Assembly (NCBI RefSeq): GCF_047495875.1
Contig: NC_092479.1
Coordinates: forward strand, 9,756,806 to 9,820,805
From: Pithys albifrons albifrons
Taxonomy: Eukaryota; Chordata; Aves; Passeriformes; Thamnophilidae
Direction: 5' to 3'
Length of the DNA stretch: 64,000 nt
The stretch's first letter is position 1; each line of letters opens with the position of its first letter. Shown one piece after another: positions 61,101 through 64,000 of this stretch. The position numbers and the translations under genes were made by a program. The notes beneath the pieces are model-generated. The model was not told the DNA's origin. It searched no databases and saw only the letters and a program-made list of their open reading frames with translations.

Positions 61101-62280
61101 TGCTCCTTTTCTAGGGTCAATAGGGCCCCATCATTGGCACCTGAGAGCCAAAGGCTGCCGCCTTTTCCCTGGGCGCAAAGCTCGACGGCGCGGGCCACGT
61201 GCAGGTCCGGGAAAGTGCCATTTTTCAGCCCAGAATTCCGGACGGACGAAGATTGCTGCCAGGAAAAAAGGGCCAGGACAGAAAGCGATTGCTCCTTTTC
61301 TAGGGTCAATAGGGCCCCATCATTGGCACCTGAGAGCCAAAGGCTGCCGCCTTTTCCCTGGGCGCAAAGCTCGACGGCGCGGGCCACGTGCAGGTCCGGG
61401 AAAGTGCCATTTTTCAGCCCAGAATTCCGGACGGACGAAGATTGCTGCCAGGAAAAGAGTGCCAGGACAGAAAGCGATTGCTCCTTTTCTAGGGTCAATA
61501 GGGCCCCATCATTGGCACCTGAGAGCCAAAGGCTGCCGCCTTTTCCCTGGGCACAAAGCTCGACGGCACGGGCCACGTGCAGGTCCGGGAAAGTGCCATT
61601 TTTCAGCCCAGAATTCCGGACGGACGAAGATTCCTGCCAGGAAAAAAGGGCCAGGACAGAAAGCGATTGCTCCTTTTCTAGGGTCAATAGGGCCCCATCA
61701 TTGACACCTGAGAGCCAAAGGCTGCCGCCTTTTCCCTGGGCGCAAAGCTCGACGGCGCGGGCCACGTGCAGGTCCGGGAAAGTGCCATTTTTCAGCCCAG
61801 AATTCCGGACGGACGAAGATTGCTGCCAGGAAAAAAGGGCCAGGACAGAAAGCGATTGCTCCTTTTCTAGGGTCAATAGGGCCCCATCATTGGCACCTGA
61901 GAGCCAAAGGCTGCCGCCTTTTCCCTGGGCGCAAAGCTCGACGGCGCGGGCCACGTGCAGGTCCGGGAAAGTGCCATTTTTCAGCCCAGAATTCCGGACG
62001 GACGAAGATTGCTGCCAGGAAAAAAGGGCCAGGACAGAAAGCGATTGCTCCTTTTCTAGGGTCAATAGGGCCCCATCATTGGCACCTGAGAGGCAAAGGC
62101 TGCCGCCTTTTCCCTGGGCGCAAAGCTCGACGGCGCGGGCCACGTGCAGGTCCGGGAAAGTGCCATTTTTCAGCCCAGAATTCCGGACGGACGAAGATTG
62201 CTGCCAGGAAAAAAGGGCCAGGACAGAAAGCGATTGCTCCTTTTCTAGGGTCAATAGGGCCCCATCATTGGCACCTGAGA
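55187..62280. repeat. Right part of array B, paralogous to right part of array A
   Basis: It shares with 9241-17846 an ordered set of rare variants, including GGGTGGAC, GGAGAAAAGG with GACTGAAAG, CACAATTCCAGATGG, GGCACTTGAG, GACTAAG, CTCGATGG, GGGTCAGG, CCTGGAAGAAAAAG, GTCCGGAAAAG with CAGCCGAG, CATTTCTCAG, GGGCACAAAG with GGCACGGG, and ATTGACACC, and it ends at the identical boundary. It lacks nine monomers present in A (including the 945-bp duplication) and has one extra between about 58968 and 60005 (a GGATAGAAAG/CTAAGG monomer near 59200). Scattered single-base differences also separate the two. Confidence 0.87.
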
Positions 62281-62338
62281 TTTGAAGTCTGCTATCTTTC
62301 CCCTGGGGAAAGAGCTGGATGGTGCCACATGCAGGTCC
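62281..62338. repeat. Degenerate edge half-monomer at right end of array B
   Basis: Base for base the same diverged half-monomer as at 17847-17904, 44434 bp later. Because the decay is shared, it predates the duplication that produced the two boundaries. Confidence 0.87.
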
Positions 62339-64000
62339 TTCGGGGACCTCTGGTGCCCGAGCTGTCGCCTCTTGGGAACCCCCATTGGAGACCCCTTGTG
62401 CCTGAAATGTCGTCCCTCTGCAACCCCCCTTGGGGACTCCCTGTTCCCTAAATATCGTCCCTTGGCAATCCCCCTTTGGGACCCCCGATGCAGAATATGT
62501 CGTCCCTTGGGCACCCCCCAGTGCCCAAAATGTCGTGCCTCGACAACTCCCGCGTCGGGACTCCCTAGGTGCCCAAAATGTCGATTGTCTCGGGAATCCC
62601 ACTTTGGGCACACACGATGCCCGAAATGTCGTCCCTCGGGAATACCCCTTGGGGACCCCCGGCACTGGAGGAGCCGCCCCTTGGCCAGCCCCATCTTGGG
62701 GACCCCGTCCCCGAGGAGCAGCCCCTCGGAAAGCCCCCACTTGGGGAACCCTGGCGATCGAGGCGCCGCCCCTCGTCCAATCCCTCTTTGGGGACCCCCG
62801 GCGCCCGAGCTGCCGCCCCTCGGCAAGCCCCTCTTGGGGAGACCCGGCGCCCGAGGCACCGCCCCTTTTCCAGCCCCCCCCTTGGGGACCCCGGGCGCCC
62901 CAGGCGCCGCCCCTCGGGCAGCCCCCTCTTGGGGACCCCCGGCGTCAGAGGTGTCGCCCCTCGGCAACCATCCTTTTGGGACTCCTGGTTCCCGAGGTGT
63001 CGTCCCTCAGCAACCCCCCTTGGGGACCCCCGGTGCCCAAAGTGTCGTCCCTCGGCAACCCCCCTTGGGGACCCCCGGTGCCCAAAGTGTCGTCCCTCGG
63101 AAACCCCCCTTGGGGACCCCCGGTGCCCAAAGTGTCGTCCCTCGGAAACCCCCCTTGCGGACCCCCGGTGCCCAAAGTGTCGTCCCTCGGAAACCCCCCT
63201 TGGGGACCCCCGGTGCCCAAAGTGTCGTCCCTCGGAAACCCCCCTTGGGGACCCCCGGTGCCCGAAATGTCGTCCGTCGGACAACCCCCTTGGGGACCCC
63301 CGGTGCCCAAAATGTCGTCCGTCGGGAATCCCCCTTGGGGACCCCCAGTTCCCGAAATGTCGTCCCTCGGCAACCCCCCTTGGGGACCCCCGGTGCCCGA
63401 AATGTCGTCCCTCAGCAACCCCCCTTGGGGACCCCTGACGCAGAAAATGTCGTCCCTTGGCCCTCCCGCAGTGCCCAAAATGTCGTCCCTCGGCAACTCC
63501 CCCGTCGGGACCCCCTAGGTGCCTCAAATGTCGATTCTCTCGGGAACACCCCTTAGGGACCCCCGGCGCCCGAGGGGCCGACCCTCGGCAAGTCCCTACT
63601 TGGGGAACCCCGACGCCCCAGCTGCCGCCCCTCGGCAAGACCCCCTTGTGGAGCCCCGGCGCCCGAGGCACCGCCCCTTTGCCAGCCGCCCCTTGAGGAC
63701 CTCGGGCGGCCGAGGCACCGCCCCTGGGCCAGCCCCCTCTTGGGAATCCCCGGCGCTTGAGGGGCCGCCCCTCGGCAAGCCCCGCCTTGGGGACGTCCGG
63801 CGCCCGAGGGCCGCCCCTCGGCCAGCCCCCCTTGGGGACGCCAGCGCATGAGGAGCCGCCCCTCGCCCAGCCCCTTTTTCTTGACCCTCCGGCGCCAGAG
63901 GGGCCGCCCCTCGCCCAGCTCCCACTTGGGGACCCCCGGCTCCCGAGACAACGCCCCTCGGCGACACACCCTTGGGGACACCCGGCGCCAGAGGTGTCGC
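62339..64000. repeat. 45-bp minisatellite block II (cut by window end)
   Basis: It repeats block I with every landmark shifted by 44434 bp: CTAGGTGCC at 18131/62565 and 19081/63515, the regular core at 18556-19005/62990-63439, and the two CpG-rich clusters. I found no difference in the parts I compared line by line, and the conceptual translations of the two blocks in several frames are the same. The window ends at a position equivalent to 19566, about 15 bp short of where a further 189-bp array would begin. Confidence 0.95.

Larger units (their letters stand above)
19581..62280. repeat. Array B: 189-bp satellite, about 226 monomers, complete
   Basis: A complete 42.7-kb array of the same monomer in the same orientation as array A. 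The CCGG landmark is at 19658 and 62183, which is 42525 bp or exactly 225 periods, so there is no net indel over the array. The array enters and leaves the 45-bp blocks part-way through a monomer. It is organised, left to right, into an edge zone (to about 22.1 kb), a 26-monomer higher-order zone (about 22.1-45.7 kb), a 24-monomer higher-order zone (45.7-53.0 kb), a transition, and a right zone shared with array A (55.2-62.28 kb). No unrelated insertion is present. Confidence 0.98.

Noticed and set aside
1..62280. CENP-B box in the monomer
   Set aside because: The nearest matches (around GCTCGACGGCGCGGG, and the minus strand of GGACGGACGAA) have the wrong spacing by one base and mismatches at required positions.
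1..64000. Known satellite families (alpha satellite, avian 41-bp repeats), rDNA, telomeric TTAGGG, transposons, tRNA
   Set aside because: No recognisable match by eye. Monomer length alone (189 or 45 bp) is not enough to assign a family; a repeat-library search would decide.

Overview
This window is entirely tandem-repeat (satellite) DNA, and I see no supportable gene in it. It contains about 320 head-to-tail copies of a 189-bp monomer (about 58% G+C) in two arrays. The arrays are separated by a 1.7-kb block of a second, unrelated-looking 45-bp repeat (about 69% G+C), and a second copy of that block closes the window. The size, the absence of genes and the nested higher-order periodicity point to eukaryotic heterochromatin (centromeric, pericentromeric, subtelomeric or sex-chromosome). 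The high G+C and CpG density would fit a vertebrate, for example a bird or reptile microchromosome, but that is a guess and I do not recognise either repeat as a named family.

Layout: array A, 1-17846 (about 94 monomers, cut by the window start); a decayed edge half-monomer, 17847-17904; 45-bp block I, 17905-19580; array B, 19581-62280 (about 226 monomers); the same decayed edge half-monomer, 62281-62338; 45-bp block II, 62339-64000 (cut by the window end about 15 bp before the next array should start). Every landmark of block I recurs in block II exactly 44434 bp later, so the window holds one complete period of a candidate 44.4-kb macro-repeat made of one 45-bp block plus one long 189-bp array.

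Inside the arrays there are several nested levels of order. Array A starts with 16- and 19-monomer higher-order repeats (markers near 369, 3960 and 6984). Array B holds a run of about 26-monomer higher-order units (boundaries at 24890, 29804, 35096, 39443 and 44357; 26, 28, 23 and 26 monomers) and then a 24-monomer order (4536 bp, copies offset 45691 to 50227). The right end of array B (about 55187-62280) is a paralogue of the right end of array A (about 9241-17846), differing by block gains and losses of whole monomers.

Because 189 and 45 are both multiples of three, very long open frames occur in three of six frames, including one of 13032 codons on the minus strand. I treat these as by-products of the repeat length. 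The one reason for a second look is that no net indel is visible in 320 monomers and the main minus-strand frame carries only two independent nonsense changes.
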